Shown here piece after piece: positions 6,070-13,468 of a stretch of 30,085 nucleotides of DNA. The DNA is taken from positions 1 through 30,085 of the IMG/VR virus record IMGVR_UViG_3300036770_001511; one strand, given 5' to 3'. How positions within the stretch are numbered: the stretch's first letter is position 1; every line of letters starts with the position of its first letter. A program made the translations under genes and the position numbers. The notes below the pieces were generated by a model. That model did not search any database. It saw only the letters and a program-made list of their open reading frames with translations, and had not been told where the DNA came from. Source of the DNA: a virus.

Positions 6070-6445
6070 GGCGTTGCCTGAATGGTATGGCGCGGTTCAG
6101 CGCGTCCTGCCGCGCCTTGCAGCCGCAGCCCTTGCGCTTGGGCGCGGACGGCGACGCGGGAGCCTTGCGGACGGCCCACGCGCCGACACGCTCCGCGATG
6201 TCGAGCCTGCGCAGGAACAGCAGGAACACCAGCCACGCGACTAGGTCGCCCATGCCGCGCAGCCTCGCCCTGCCGACGATGGGCAGGCGCACCGGGCATT
6301 CCGCGCACTGAAGCACGGTCGGGCCGGACGGGCGAGCCGCGCAGGTGGCCTTGCAGCCCCTTCCCCTCCAGCGGCGGCAGTTGATGACCGTCAGCGGCAT
6401 GTCCCCGCAGGCGTGCGCGCCCAGCATCAGCGGCGATTCGCTCAT
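6059..6445 (-). CDS. Cys-rich small protein with one membrane-like segment
   Basis: The product has 128 residues. It carries several Cys (CGDMPLTVINC, GCKATC, LQCAEC), which could bind a metal or form disulphides. A hydrophobic stretch follows at about residues 68-82 (GDLVAWLVFLLFLRR), and then the C-terminal motif GCGCKARQDALNRA, a short ending I have seen in other phage proteins of unknown role. ATG 6445 lies 4 nt after the previous stop; its Shine-Dalgarno is weak, so it may depend on coupling. The stop overlaps the next gene's start. It sits between tail-tip genes; a membrane-associated accessory or an ejected protein are possibilities. Confidence 0.7.
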   Translation of the reverse strand: MSESPLMLGAHACGDMPLTVINCRRWRGRGCKATCAARPSGPTVLQCAECPVRLPIVGRARLRGMGDLVAWLVFLLFLRRLDIAERVGAWAVRKAPASPSAPKRKGCGCKARQDALNRAIPFRQRHAH

Positions 6446-6449
6446 GCGC

Positions 6450-7397
6450 TCACGATACCTGCGCGGTCGCGGACCGCGTCGTGGTCCATGAGTAGGCAGG
6501 GAATCCGGCAGTCCCGCTGGACGATGCCGCGTGCATGAGGGTGTACGTCCCGCGCACGCTGTCGGATGCGTTGCAGCACGGCTTGCTGTACCACGCCTGA
6601 TGCATGCCGTAGAAACTGGTGTTAGGCGGATTGATGAGTCCAGGCGGTGCGCACCCGCTGGGGAAGTCCGCAATCACTCCTGCGCTGCGTATCTGAACCC
6701 GGACCAGCAGGTGATAGCCGTACTCGGTGGCGAAGTCCGACGCTGGGCAGTTGCATGGGCGCGCCACTTCCCAGTCCGGCAGGTGGATGCAGCCGTAGCG
6801 GATCTCGAACGATGCGCGAGCCTCCCATGACGCCACGTTGCCGCCCGTGTCGATCACGGCTGCGCCGCCGCAGCAGGCTGGGCAGCCGACCAGCGACGGC
6901 ACGATGACCTCCGACGGGTTGTAGGACACGAACGCACCTATAGGCGCATGCTGCCTCGGGATCGTGTGCGTGTCCCCGCAGCACTGGATCGCAAAGCACC
7001 CCGGCGCATTTGCAACGCACAGGCAGATGCTGCCGCCGCATGCGCGCTTGGTGATGCCGTGCTGAAGCGGAGTCACGCTTGCGCTGCCGCTTCCGCATCC
7101 GGCCCACACATCGCCTTGCCACTGGAGGGAGCCGCTTGACACGCTCGCCAGCGCCTGCTCGGGGTAGGTCGGCGATGGCTCAATCTCGCACTGGCCGCCC
7201 AGCGAGCCGCCGACGTTAGTCGCCACGACCATCGATGTCAGGGACAGCGACACGTTGACCGTGTCGATGACGCTGTCGGCAGGCGTTCTCGGCTGCGTGT
7301 TGAGGATCTGGGGGCAGTCGCCTGCGCCGCCTCCATTGTCGCCGCCAGCCGTGCAGCAGCATCCTGCCGCAAGCGCAGCGGCCTGCGCTCCGCTCAC
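6450..7397 (-). CDS. Cys-rich tail-region structural protein
   Basis: The product has 315 residues from a GTG at 7397 that overlaps the previous stop as GTGA. It is strikingly rich in Cys (about 25), often paired: CCC near the start, CGGSICLC, CCGD, CPACCGG, CNCP, CCN. The rest is Ser/Thr/Gly-rich with short beta-like segments and aromatic motifs (YGMHQAWYSKP, YSWTTTRSA). The pattern suggests a disulphide- or metal-stabilised extracellular beta protein. The neighbours are also tail-tip proteins, so it is likely a minor tail or tip component. The family is not recognised. An upstream extension to 7445 in the same frame is rejected because it overlaps the previous gene without a site. Confidence 0.75.
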   Translation of the reverse strand: MSGAQAAALAAGCCCTAGGDNGGGAGDCPQILNTQPRTPADSVIDTVNVSLSLTSMVVATNVGGSLGGQCEIEPSPTYPEQALASVSSGSLQWQGDVWAGCGSGSASVTPLQHGITKRACGGSICLCVANAPGCFAIQCCGDTHTIPRQHAPIGAFVSYNPSEVIVPSLVGCPACCGGAAVIDTGGNVASWEARASFEIRYGCIHLPDWEVARPCNCPASDFATEYGYHLLVRVQIRSAGVIADFPSGCAPPGLINPPNTSFYGMHQAWYSKPCCNASDSVRGTYTLMHAASSSGTAGFPAYSWTTTRSATAQVS

Positions 7398-7711
7398 AGT
7401 TCGATCCCGTATACCGCCATCGTGACATCGTCGCCGCTGACCCACAGCGACTCGCCTGGAGACAACGGCAGCGGATGCGTCAGGAACTCCACCGCATGCT
7501 TGCTGGTCACTGCCACGTTGTAGGCCAGCGCATTGGCCGCTCCGACGGATGTCTGTCCGTAGCGCAGGTGGTGGATCTCATACGATCCGTTCGCGTTCGT
7601 TGGCGCGCAGATGCGGATGCTGGTGATGATCGCCTTGCCGCCGTTGGTGATCTGGATGATCGGCTCGACTGCGGTGGTGGGCTGGCCGATGTACAGCAAC
7701 TTGGACTGCAT
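7394..7711 (-). CDS. Small virion beta protein (105 aa)
   Basis: The product begins MQSKLLYIGQPTTAVEPIIQI, with ITSIRICAPTNANGSYEI and HPLPLSPGESLWVSGDDVTMAVYGIEL. This layout matches a compact beta-barrel type common in phage tail/adhesion clusters: an early TSI strand, a middle 'N.. A' loop, then 'L.PG.. L.. D.. VTV.. G'. The ATG at 7711 (overlapping the previous stop, TGATG) is preferred over a GTG 3 nt upstream because AAAGGA is then 7 nt away. It lies among tail-tip genes. A capsid-decoration or fibre-base role is possible; the assignment is by pattern only. Confidence 0.78.
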   Translation of the reverse strand: MQSKLLYIGQPTTAVEPIIQITNGGKAIITSIRICAPTNANGSYEIHHLRYGQTSVGAANALAYNVAVTSKHAVEFLTHPLPLSPGESLWVSGDDVTMAVYGIEL

Positions 7712-8529
7712 CACATGATCCTTTCGGCAATGCCCAGCATTGCGCTCGCCGCCTTGCTCTCAATCGACGCCAGCGCACGCGCTGCGCCAGGTCCGGTCGT
7801 GTCATCGTTGCATGTGCAGGTCACGCTGAACGGCGTCGGCACGCAGGTGAACCACTCCGTGCGGTAGCGGAACGCCCAGATTCGGCTGCCGTCCGGGATC
7901 GGCAGCGGCGAGATCGACGCGCACTCGGGCTGCTCGTCCATCGCGCCGTAGTAGACCTCGGACTCGTACAGGTTCTGCACGATGATGCGCTCCCCAGTCC
8001 CCTCGACGCTGACGGTGTATTCGGAGCCGGATCCGGGTCCGCCGATCACGATTCCGGTCACGACCGCAGACGGCGCGGAGATCGGGGTGGCGATGTAGAC
8101 CATGCCCTTGTCCACCGCCGTCGCGTAGTCGGAGCGGGACGCCAAGTGCGCCTTCACGACTGCGCCGATCTCCAGCGATGGCTCGGCCTCCATCATCAGC
8201 AGGAACGCGCCGTTGGTGTCCGTGAGGCCGCCTTCGATGGCGTATGTCTCAATGCAGGTGTCGGACTTGATCGCGCCTTCCTTCTGGATGCCAAGGCCGA
8301 CTTCCTCGAACGGGTAGGACACGGCACGGACTGCGCGCTGGCAGGAGTCAAAGTCCGCCTGCACGCCTGTCCCGGTGATGCGCGCCAGGATGACGTCCTT
8401 GGTCGGCTCGTACGGGCGCGACATCTGCTCCACACGCTGCTCAAGGCGCATGACAGCGTCCACCAGTTGGTTCAGGCGTCCGGCGTCAAGCGCGCCGAAC
8501 TGGAAGTTCTGGAACCGCTGGAGGGTCAT
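7711..8529 (-). CDS. Tail-tip structural protein, unknown family
   Basis: The product has 272 residues. It opens with MTLQRFQNFQFGALDAGRLN and a short coiled-coil-like helix (LVDAVMRLEQRVEQM), then becomes beta-rich (VILARITGTGVQADF; YEVGLG-type strands; DNGAFLLMM; RIIVQNLYESEVYYGA; FRYRTEWFTCVP), ending in a helix (ARALASIESKAASAMLGIAERIM). A short N-terminal oligomerising helix ahead of beta domains is typical of trimeric tail or fibre-base proteins. The ATG at 8529 is chosen because the in-frame upstream part overlaps the previous gene. It sits in the tail cluster after the tape measure. No family is recognised. Confidence 0.76.
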   Translation of the reverse strand: MTLQRFQNFQFGALDAGRLNQLVDAVMRLEQRVEQMSRPYEPTKDVILARITGTGVQADFDSCQRAVRAVSYPFEEVGLGIQKEGAIKSDTCIETYAIEGGLTDTNGAFLLMMEAEPSLEIGAVVKAHLASRSDYATAVDKGMVYIATPISAPSAVVTGIVIGGPGSGSEYTVSVEGTGERIIVQNLYESEVYYGAMDEQPECASISPLPIPDGSRIWAFRYRTEWFTCVPTPFSVTCTCNDDTTGPGAARALASIESKAASAMLGIAERIM

Positions 8530-8533
8530 GGCA

Positions 8534-8917
8534 TCACGCCGAGAACACCTGCCACTGCACAAACGCGGTCCCGTTCGTCGGCTCTATGACCTTCAGCACC
8601 GGGCTGGTGGTCGTGGTCGCGGAGAGCCGCAGCACGGCAGGCTCCCCAGCGCGCAACTCCCCGAACGCATGGAAGGTCGTGCCGTCGTACGAGCCGACTT
8701 CCACCTTCGTGCCTGTGGACAGGTTGATGAAGTTCGCCATGCCCCGCGTCGTGACGTCGATCAGCGCGCATGCCTCGGTGGCCGTGGCGACCAGTTGCAC
8801 GCCGCCTGCCGCTGCGTCGCCCAGCAGGGTGATGGACGCCGGGACTGGCGCGAACTGGTAGCGCAGCGAACCCTTGCTGACGCTCATGTTGACCGATAGT
8901 GAGATTTCGTTTGCCAT
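8534..8917 (-). CDS. Small tail-region beta protein (127 aa)
   Basis: The product (127 residues) begins MANEISLSVNMSVSKGSLRYQ and is beta-rich throughout: SITLLGDAA, VQLVATATEACALIDV, FINLSTGTKVEVGSYD, AVLRLSATTTTSPVLKVI, AFVQWQVFSA. This looks like a jelly-roll or beta-sandwich virion protein. AGGAC precedes the ATG by 6 nt. Flanking genes are tail-tip proteins. Its exact position in the virion is unknown. Confidence 0.78.
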   Translation of the reverse strand: MANEISLSVNMSVSKGSLRYQFAPVPASITLLGDAAAGGVQLVATATEACALIDVTTRGMANFINLSTGTKVEVGSYDGTTFHAFGELRAGEPAVLRLSATTTTSPVLKVIEPTNGTAFVQWQVFSA

Positions 8918-8926
8918 GTTCGTGTC

Positions 8927-9826
8927 CTACGAGATGAAGGCGAAGCGCGGTGATATGTTGTTGAAGTCAGCCACTCGCGGGTATGGCTGGTGATACGAAA
9001 CGACCTTTGCCTGCCCGGTGGCGGTCACATCGTCCGGATTGTTGGGAAGGTCAAGGACCACATAGCCGTTGGCCTGCCGCTTGGGAATCTGCTTCAGGTG
9101 ATACCACCAGTCCAGTTCAAAGTTGTACGACGAACTGAAGAACCCGTTGGGCAACTCGACGGAATTGACGCCGACGAACACCAGCAGTCCCTTGGCGTAC
9201 GAGAGGAACGGCTGGCTGTTCCTGGTTCCGATCAGGTTCGGGACGAAGATTGGGTAGATGTTGTCGATCAGGTCAATCGTGAGTTTCAGGGTGTGCCGCA
9301 GCACGCTGGTCGGGTATCCGGCGGCGTCGATCTTCTTGCCGCCAATGTCGCTCTCTGGCGTGAACGGCGCATAGACCGGAACCTGGTTGGCGTCGAGCAG
9401 GCGCGAGTTGAACTGGATCTCGTCGGTCGTGAGCCACTGCCGCCACGCGTCCTCGTACTTCGCCATGTGGTCAAGGCGGATTGTGGCCGCACCAGGCTGG
9501 TTCGGCGTGATCTGGAACTGCGGCTCGACCGATGCGAAGTTGCCGCGCTGCCTGTATGTGACCGTAACGATCCACGCCTGCGTCACGTTGGGGTCGCGGC
9601 GGATCGCGTGGTCAAATACCAGCAACTGCGTTCCCTGAACTGGGAACACCTCGGTGCTGGTCGAGGGCCACGCGAACATCTTTCCGGGAAGCCCTCCGAC
9701 CGCGCCGATCAGCGCCACCACCTCCTGCTCGGTCGGGTACGGATGGCAGTGGAACTCGCGGATGCCAGTGGGCTGGCCTTCGTTGTACGAGATGTTGCGG
9801 CTGGTTGTCAGTTCGCGTACGGCCAT
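8927..9826 (-). CDS. Tail protein following the tape measure (distal-tail-like position)
   Basis: The product has 299 residues from the ATG at 9826, with GGGAGG about 9 nt upstream. It is beta-rich with repeated aromatic motifs: IREFHCHPYPTEQEVV, PGKMFAWPS, AWIVTVTYRQRG, FNSRLLDANQVPVYAPF, SYNFELDWWYHLKQIP, YHQPYPRVADFNNISPRF. It directly follows the tape measure, where siphoviruses encode the distal tail protein and hub. The 'Y..P' and 'W..' patterns and the size (about 300 aa) suit a distal-tail or hub protein, but no family signature is certain. Confidence 0.74.
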   Translation of the reverse strand: MAVRELTTSRNISYNEGQPTGIREFHCHPYPTEQEVVALIGAVGGLPGKMFAWPSTSTEVFPVQGTQLLVFDHAIRRDPNVTQAWIVTVTYRQRGNFASVEPQFQITPNQPGAATIRLDHMAKYEDAWRQWLTTDEIQFNSRLLDANQVPVYAPFTPESDIGGKKIDAAGYPTSVLRHTLKLTIDLIDNIYPIFVPNLIGTRNSQPFLSYAKGLLVFVGVNSVELPNGFFSSSYNFELDWWYHLKQIPKRQANGYVVLDLPNNPDDVTATGQAKVVSYHQPYPRVADFNNISPRFAFIS

Positions 9827-9827
9827 G

Positions 9828-10679
9828 TCAGTTGCCTCCCACGATGCCGCGCCCCAGTGTCTCCACGATGGCATTCAGCCGCCGCTGCTCCCACAACTGC
9901 TCGTCTGCCTTCTTGATGATCTCGCGTGACGCTGCTGCGGGGTCGCCAGCGGCGAACTTCATCGTGCCGAACGCCGTGTCCACCTGCCCGTACGCCAGTT
10001 GCGTGCGCTGCGCGATCATCTGCGAACGCTGGTCCTGCTGCTGCCGGACCTGCTGGCGTCCCATCAATTCCGCGAACTCGTCGCGCAGCCCTGACACCAG
10101 ATTTTCGTTCGGCCCTATGGGAACGCCGGGAGTCGGAAGCCGAAACCGCGTTCCGTACATGACCGCGTCCATCATTTCGGACAGCGACTCCATGATGCCG
10201 ACGCCAGTCCCAGCATGGAACCGTTCCGCAAACTTGATCGGTCCCTTTCCCGCCCCGAACAGCGAGTCCTGGAGCATGGTGTAGAAGCCTTCCACGAAAC
10301 TGATTCCGGCTTCCTCTCCGTACGGCTTGAACAGGTCGGCTGCCTTCAGCGTTGCAGGCCCAAGCACCGGGATCATGCCGACGGCATCGCGCATGGTCCC
10401 GATGATGACCTCATCAAGGTCGATGCGCGCACCGAATTCCTTGGTCATGCGCTCGGCAAGGTTGCCGACCACATCCGCGACGGCGGCGGCAGTGCCGAGG
10501 GTCTTCAGCCCCTGCACGATGCCGGATCCGAACCGCCCCGTGGCGGCGTCCATCTTCTTGCCCATGTTCTGGGCCGTCTGGTTCACCTGCGCCTCTGCCT
10601 GCGCAAGTCCGCCGCCCAGCCCTGCGAGGTTGGTCAGGATGTCGATGGTTAGTGCGGCTGCGCCGCCTGCCGTACTCAT
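9828..10679 (-). CDS. Short tape-measure-like tail protein
   Basis: The product has 283 residues. The N-terminus (LTIDILTNLAGLGGGLAQA, then QVNQTAQNMGKKMDAATGRF) resembles the start of phage tape-measure proteins, followed by hydrophobic/glycine segments (IVQGLKTLGTAAAVADVVG; MRDAVGMIPVLGPATLKAA) and long helical, Gln/Glu-rich stretches at the C-terminus (MGRQQVRQQQDQRSQMIAQ). It lies right after the tail-chaperone frameshift region, the usual tape-measure position. At roughly 0.15 nm per residue it would set a tail of only about 40 nm. The ATG at 10679 overlaps the previous stop (ATGA) and has AAGGA upstream. If the tail is longer, another protein must share the role. Confidence 0.8.
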   Translation of the reverse strand: MSTAGGAAALTIDILTNLAGLGGGLAQAEAQVNQTAQNMGKKMDAATGRFGSGIVQGLKTLGTAAAVADVVGNLAERMTKEFGARIDLDEVIIGTMRDAVGMIPVLGPATLKAADLFKPYGEEAGISFVEGFYTMLQDSLFGAGKGPIKFAERFHAGTGVGIMESLSEMMDAVMYGTRFRLPTPGVPIGPNENLVSGLRDEFAELMGRQQVRQQQDQRSQMIAQRTQLAYGQVDTAFGTMKFAAGDPAAASREIIKKADEQLWEQRRLNAIVETLGRGIVGGN

Positions 10680-11277
10680 CCGTGGATCCTTCGCATCTCT
10701 GCCTCAACTCTAGCGCGGTGGTCGGCAGCAGGGTCCATACCGGGCTGCTCGTCGCGCAGCAGCGCATTCAGGGCGTCTGTCCATTCCCTGATGTCATCCA
10801 GCGTCAGGTCCATAGGGTTGCCCAGACCCGGCAGGTAGCGCGCTATGGTCGCGGCTGCGCGCCGCCAGTCCTCGTCGGACGGCGGCTCTACGGGTTTCCC
10901 TGGCTGGCGTCCTGCGTCGGCTTGATGTCCCAGCCGCAGCAGCGCATGGCAAGCACGCACACGCTGTCCGGGTCCATGCCCTCCAGCGCGGCGTCGAGCG
11001 CGGGTGCTGCAATGCCGGACCGCTCCGCGCTGCGCGACAGCACGGACAGCGCGCCGTCGTAGGTCTTGCACATGTCGATCAGGGTCGAGTACGCGGATTT
11101 CCTGCTCGCGTACTCCTGCGCGGCCAGCGCCATGTCGGTCGCGGTCGCATTGGCGCGGCGCAACGCGGACTCATGCTCCTGCTGCCGAGCGGCGAGCCAT
11201 GTGGCGGTCAGTTCTGTCCAGTCGCGGAGGGTCAGGAAGCGCAGCGTGAGGCTGCCGACGGTCACGGGTGCTTTCAT
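10676..11277 (-). CDS. Tail assembly chaperone GT fusion made by -1 frameshift
   Basis: Reading starts at ATG 11277 as the G-type protein. At the heptamer GGGAAAC (10900-10894) a -1 shift would continue into the overlapping frame as ...SQGN-PVEPPSDEDWRR and end at 10676, giving 200 residues. The 602-nt span plus one re-read base is an exact multiple of three. The downstream frame has no start of its own with a convincing site; its upstream part is just a shadow of the G frame. In lambda and many siphoviruses the G/GT ratio chaperones tail-tube assembly around the tape measure. The location between the major tail protein and the tape measure fits exactly. Confidence 0.88.
10861..10900 (-). promoter_or_regulatory. 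Programmed -1 ribosomal frameshift signal
   Basis: On the minus strand the slippery heptamer G-GGA-AAC is in the zero frame at 10900-10894. A 7-nt spacer holding the zero-frame TAG stop follows (10893-10887). Then comes a hairpin at 10886-10861: GCCGCC plus GTCC pairs with GGAC plus GGCGGC, about 10 bp with one bulged base and a 6-nt loop region. Slip site, spacer length and stem match canonical bacterial/phage -1 signals. Confidence 0.9.
10888..11277 (-). CDS. Tail assembly chaperone, G-type (zero-frame product)
   Basis: The product has 129 residues beginning MKAPVTVGSLTLRFLTLRDW. It is helical after the first strands (AARQQEHESALRRANATATDM, ALAAQEYASRKSAYSTLIDMC), as expected for gpG-like chaperones. 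It ends KPTQDASQGNP just past the slippery site. The start overlaps the previous stop as ATGA. It is the major product; a fraction of ribosomes shift to make the 200-aa fusion. Identification rests on gene order and the frameshift signal more than on sequence identity. Confidence 0.85.
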   Translation of the reverse strand: MKAPVTVGSLTLRFLTLRDWTELTATWLAARQQEHESALRRANATATDMALAAQEYASRKSAYSTLIDMCKTYDGALSVLSRSAERSGIAAPALDAALEGMDPDSVCVLAMRCCGWDIKPTQDASQGNP

Positions 11278-11561
11278 AGTGTCCGGGATCGTAACCAGTC
11301 CGTGTCCACGCGCACGCACATCTCCACATCCTTGCGGCGGTGGGCGGTGATCCACTCAAGGGTCATGGGCGACAGCCGCAGCGAGAACGCCGCAGCGCGG
11401 ATCGCCTCGTCCTTGGTCACATGATTGCTGACGTATGCCTTGAACGGCTTGCCTGCGTTGACCCCGGTCACCACCCAGTCGGTCTCGGTGGTGACGGCAT
11501 CAATCGGGCAGCCGGGAATGGGCAGGCCGACTATGGTCGCGTCCCGGCCCATGCTGACCAT
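11274..11561 (-). CDS. Hypothetical 95-aa protein next to tail chaperone
   Basis: The product has 95 residues beginning MVSMGRDATIVGLPIPGCPI, with VVTGVNAGKPFKAYVSNHVTKDEAIRAAAFS split by beta and helix parts, and ends RVDTDWLRSRTL. The start overlaps the stop of the major tail protein as TGATG and the stop overlaps the next start, so it is tightly coupled to tail genes. A small tail-assembly accessory role is likely; I recognise no domain. Confidence 0.75.
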   Translation of the reverse strand: MVSMGRDATIVGLPIPGCPIDAVTTETDWVVTGVNAGKPFKAYVSNHVTKDEAIRAAAFSLRLSPMTLEWITAHRRKDVEMCVRVDTDWLRSRTL

Positions 11562-11986
11562 CAGACCGCCCAGACGATGGTGAACGGGCTGTTGGTCCCG
11601 TTCGTGTGGGACAGGCTGAAGTTGAAGGTCACGGTGGCGTCGCCGCCCTTGCTGCTCGCCAGCGCGACCGAGTCGCAGACGCCGTTGAACACGATGTGGT
11701 TCGTGCCGCTGGTGTTGCTGCGCGCCGCAAGCGTGATGGCCGCTCCGGTCAGGTTGGTGTGGCAGACCAGTTCGCCCAGCGTGGTGTTGGCAAAGCCTGA
11801 CTTGGTGTCGATCACGCCGCCTGCGCTGCCCGTCAGGTCGTACACGCCCAGCAGGCGCTTGCGTCCGGTGTCCGTGAACTCCGTGACATCCGAGGACGCA
11901 CGGGTGATCGTCGCGCTCCAGGTGTTCAGGCTGGCGACGATGCCGTTTCCGCTCACGTTGCCCGTATTGCCGTTCAGTGCTGCCAT
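11561..11986 (-). CDS. Major tail (tube) protein
   Basis: The product has 141 residues with the beta-rich composition of siphovirus tail-tube proteins: NGIVASLNTWSATITRASSDV, EFTDTGRKRLLGVYDLTGSA, GELVCHTNLTGAAITLAARS, DATVTFNFSLSHTN. The early 'W.a.i' strand, the 'v.t.f' segment and the 'G..D..GsaG' turn are typical. It lies just before the tail chaperones, and GAGG precedes the ATG by 7 nt. It is shorter than lambda V and closer to the compact tubes of other phages. The call rests on order and composition. Confidence 0.82.
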   Translation of the reverse strand: MAALNGNTGNVSGNGIVASLNTWSATITRASSDVTEFTDTGRKRLLGVYDLTGSAGGVIDTKSGFANTTLGELVCHTNLTGAAITLAARSNTSGTNHIVFNGVCDSVALASSKGGDATVTFNFSLSHTNGTNSPFTIVWAV

Positions 11987-12402
11987 TAGGCGATCCTCGT
12001 CGTAAAGAGGGAGTAGGTGGTGGTGATGACGATGAACTCGTCAGTTACAGATGGTACGCCCCGGACCAGGCATTGCATGGAGGTGATGCCGTAGGTCGAG
12101 CCGACCCCGGCCAGTTCCTGCTGGTCCAGCAGCGTGAACAGCGCCTCTTCGATGTCCATAGCCGCAGCCGCGCCCAGGCGCGCCTCGCAGTAGATGTCGA
12201 AGGTGATGGCCCCGGTCAGGATGCGTGAGCCGCCGTACTGGTTGGCGTTGTCCACCGGGTCGAGCGCGTAGACGCAGTGCGGGAACCCGATGTTCTGCGG
12301 CGCTTCCATGTGGTAGTAACGACCGTCCAGCAGGGCATGGAACGACCCAGTGCTGGTCGTGCTGCCGAGCCTGTCATAGATGGCGTCTACTACGTCCTTC
12401 AT
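11986..12402 (-). CDS. Tail completion/terminator protein (DUF3168-like)
   Basis: The product has 138 residues with the plan of tail-terminator proteins: an N-terminal helix (MKDVVDAIYDRLGS), beta strands around GRYYHMEAP, FPHCVYALDP, ITFDIYCEARLG, a helix AMDIEEALFTLLDQQ, then strands SMQCLVRGVP and FIVITTTYSLF. It lies between the gp10-like gene and the major tail protein, the usual place. The stop and the next start overlap (TAATG). In such phages this hexameric protein caps the tail tube and joins it to the head. Confidence 0.82.
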   Translation of the reverse strand: MKDVVDAIYDRLGSTTSTGSFHALLDGRYYHMEAPQNIGFPHCVYALDPVDNANQYGGSRILTGAITFDIYCEARLGAAAAMDIEEALFTLLDQQELAGVGSTYGITSMQCLVRGVPSVTDEFIVITTTYSLFTTRIA

Positions 12403-13112
12403 GCTGTCGGGAATCCTGCCAATCGTATGCGGTTGGCGATGACCTTGGGCGCTATCGGCCTCATCAGTTCAAGGGTCGGGGCGACGTACGGGCGCGCCTT
12501 CATGCGCTCCGTGCCTTCCTCCAGCCACAGCGCGTACAGCAGCCTAATGCCAATGCCCCAGCCCTGAAGCGGACCTTTGTTGACCTTGCGCGGACGGGCC
12601 ATCTGCACAGAGCGCCGCAGGCGGCCCGTACGGACCGCTGGAGGCTGTCCGGGCGCGGATGCCCTGTGCAGCCCTATCTCGCCCAGGTTGGCGTAGGAGC
12701 CGCCGCCCTTGCCCCGCTTGGTCAGCAGCCCCTGAATCTGCGCGTCGGTCAGGGCGACGCCCCGGCGCTGCGCGAGCCACTGGCGCTGCCCCTTCTGGCG
12801 CGCCGCCGCTTCCTCGCCGATGACGTCGCGGGTCAGCACCTTGCCACGCCCCTTGAATGCCGCATGCAGCCGCCGAGCCGTGGACATGCGCTCGCGCTCG
12901 TCCTTGCGCAGGCCGACATCCTGCCCGATGAACTGGTCGAGCCGACGCGCCGCCCCTGCTGTCTTGGCGTAGACCTTGCCCGTACCGGGCTTGGACAGCA
13001 TCTGCTGGATCTCCGTCTGCGTCTGCACCAGCACCTCCAGCGCGCCCTGGCTCGCGGCGGCTGTGACCTGCCGAGCGATCCGGTTGGCGTTGAAGTTGTG
13101 GCGCGCAGGCAT
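12399..13112 (-). CDS. HK97 gp10-like head-tail component (extended)
   Basis: The product has 237 residues from the ATG at 13112; a longer same-frame reading is rejected because it runs through the next gene's frame. The C-terminal part fits HK97 gp10-type proteins: PAVRTGRLRRSVQMAR, GIRLLYALWLEEGTERMKARPYV split as 'YALWLEEGT' and 'ARPYVAPTLE', the hallmark 'E.Gt..m.arPf..pa'. The N-terminal 120 residues are basic and helical (ARRLHAAFKGRGKVLTRDV, RQKGQRQWLAQRRGV) and make the protein longer than usual. No strong Shine-Dalgarno is seen before the start, 2 nt after the previous stop, so coupling is likely. Confidence 0.82.
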   Translation of the reverse strand: MPARHNFNANRIARQVTAAASQGALEVLVQTQTEIQQMLSKPGTGKVYAKTAGAARRLDQFIGQDVGLRKDERERMSTARRLHAAFKGRGKVLTRDVIGEEAAARQKGQRQWLAQRRGVALTDAQIQGLLTKRGKGGGSYANLGEIGLHRASAPGQPPAVRTGRLRRSVQMARPRKVNKGPLQGWGIGIRLLYALWLEEGTERMKARPYVAPTLELMRPIAPKVIANRIRLAGFPTA

Positions 13113-13114
13113 GG

Positions 13115-13468
13115 CTACAGCGGCAGCGTGCGCGTGAGTGAAAGCCGCATGTGCGCGAGGCCGTCGATGTAGGTCCGCTCGTCTGGCGTCCGCACCTCTT
13201 GGATGTCCCAGAAGGTGGTCCCCACGAACAGCCTGTCCTGCGGCCTGATGTCCAGCCCGAGCGTGCAGTAGCCCGTAGCCGTCAGCGTGTTGCGCTGCGC
13301 GCCCATCATGTCCGATTCCGTGCCGCCGCCCTGCTGCAAGTACACGGTGACCGTGGACAGCGCGGTGGTGTAGGTGTTGATGATGCTGCCCGTGGCGTCC
13401 CGAGTGGTGGTGGGCCTGCGCGTGCTTGCCGCGACGCCCCACTGGGCGATCATGCTGTCCACGCTCAC
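13115..13468 (-). CDS. Head-closure / head-tail joining protein
   Basis: The product has 117 residues starting with GTG at 13468, which overlaps the previous stop as GTGA. It follows the phage head-tail joining plan: AAST-rich start, then TRDATGSIINTYTTALSTV, TVYLQQGGGTE, 'G...N.Ltatgy', DRLFVGTTFWDIQEVRTPDE, 'MRLSLTR'. The 'R.. G...TW. .....v....' and 'I....v.' order matches this small-barrel family. It sits between the connector and gp10-like genes, which fits. The protein would close the portal vestibule before tail attachment. Confidence 0.82.
   Translation of the reverse strand: MSVDSMIAQWGVAASTRRPTTTRDATGSIINTYTTALSTVTVYLQQGGGTESDMMGAQRNTLTATGYCTLGLDIRPQDRLFVGTTFWDIQEVRTPDERTYIDGLAHMRLSLTRTLPL

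Noticed and set aside
10676-11071. Stand-alone 131-aa gene in the second tail-chaperone frame
   Set aside because: Its first half is a shadow of the G frame and no start with a site exists. The -1 frameshift explains the frame better.
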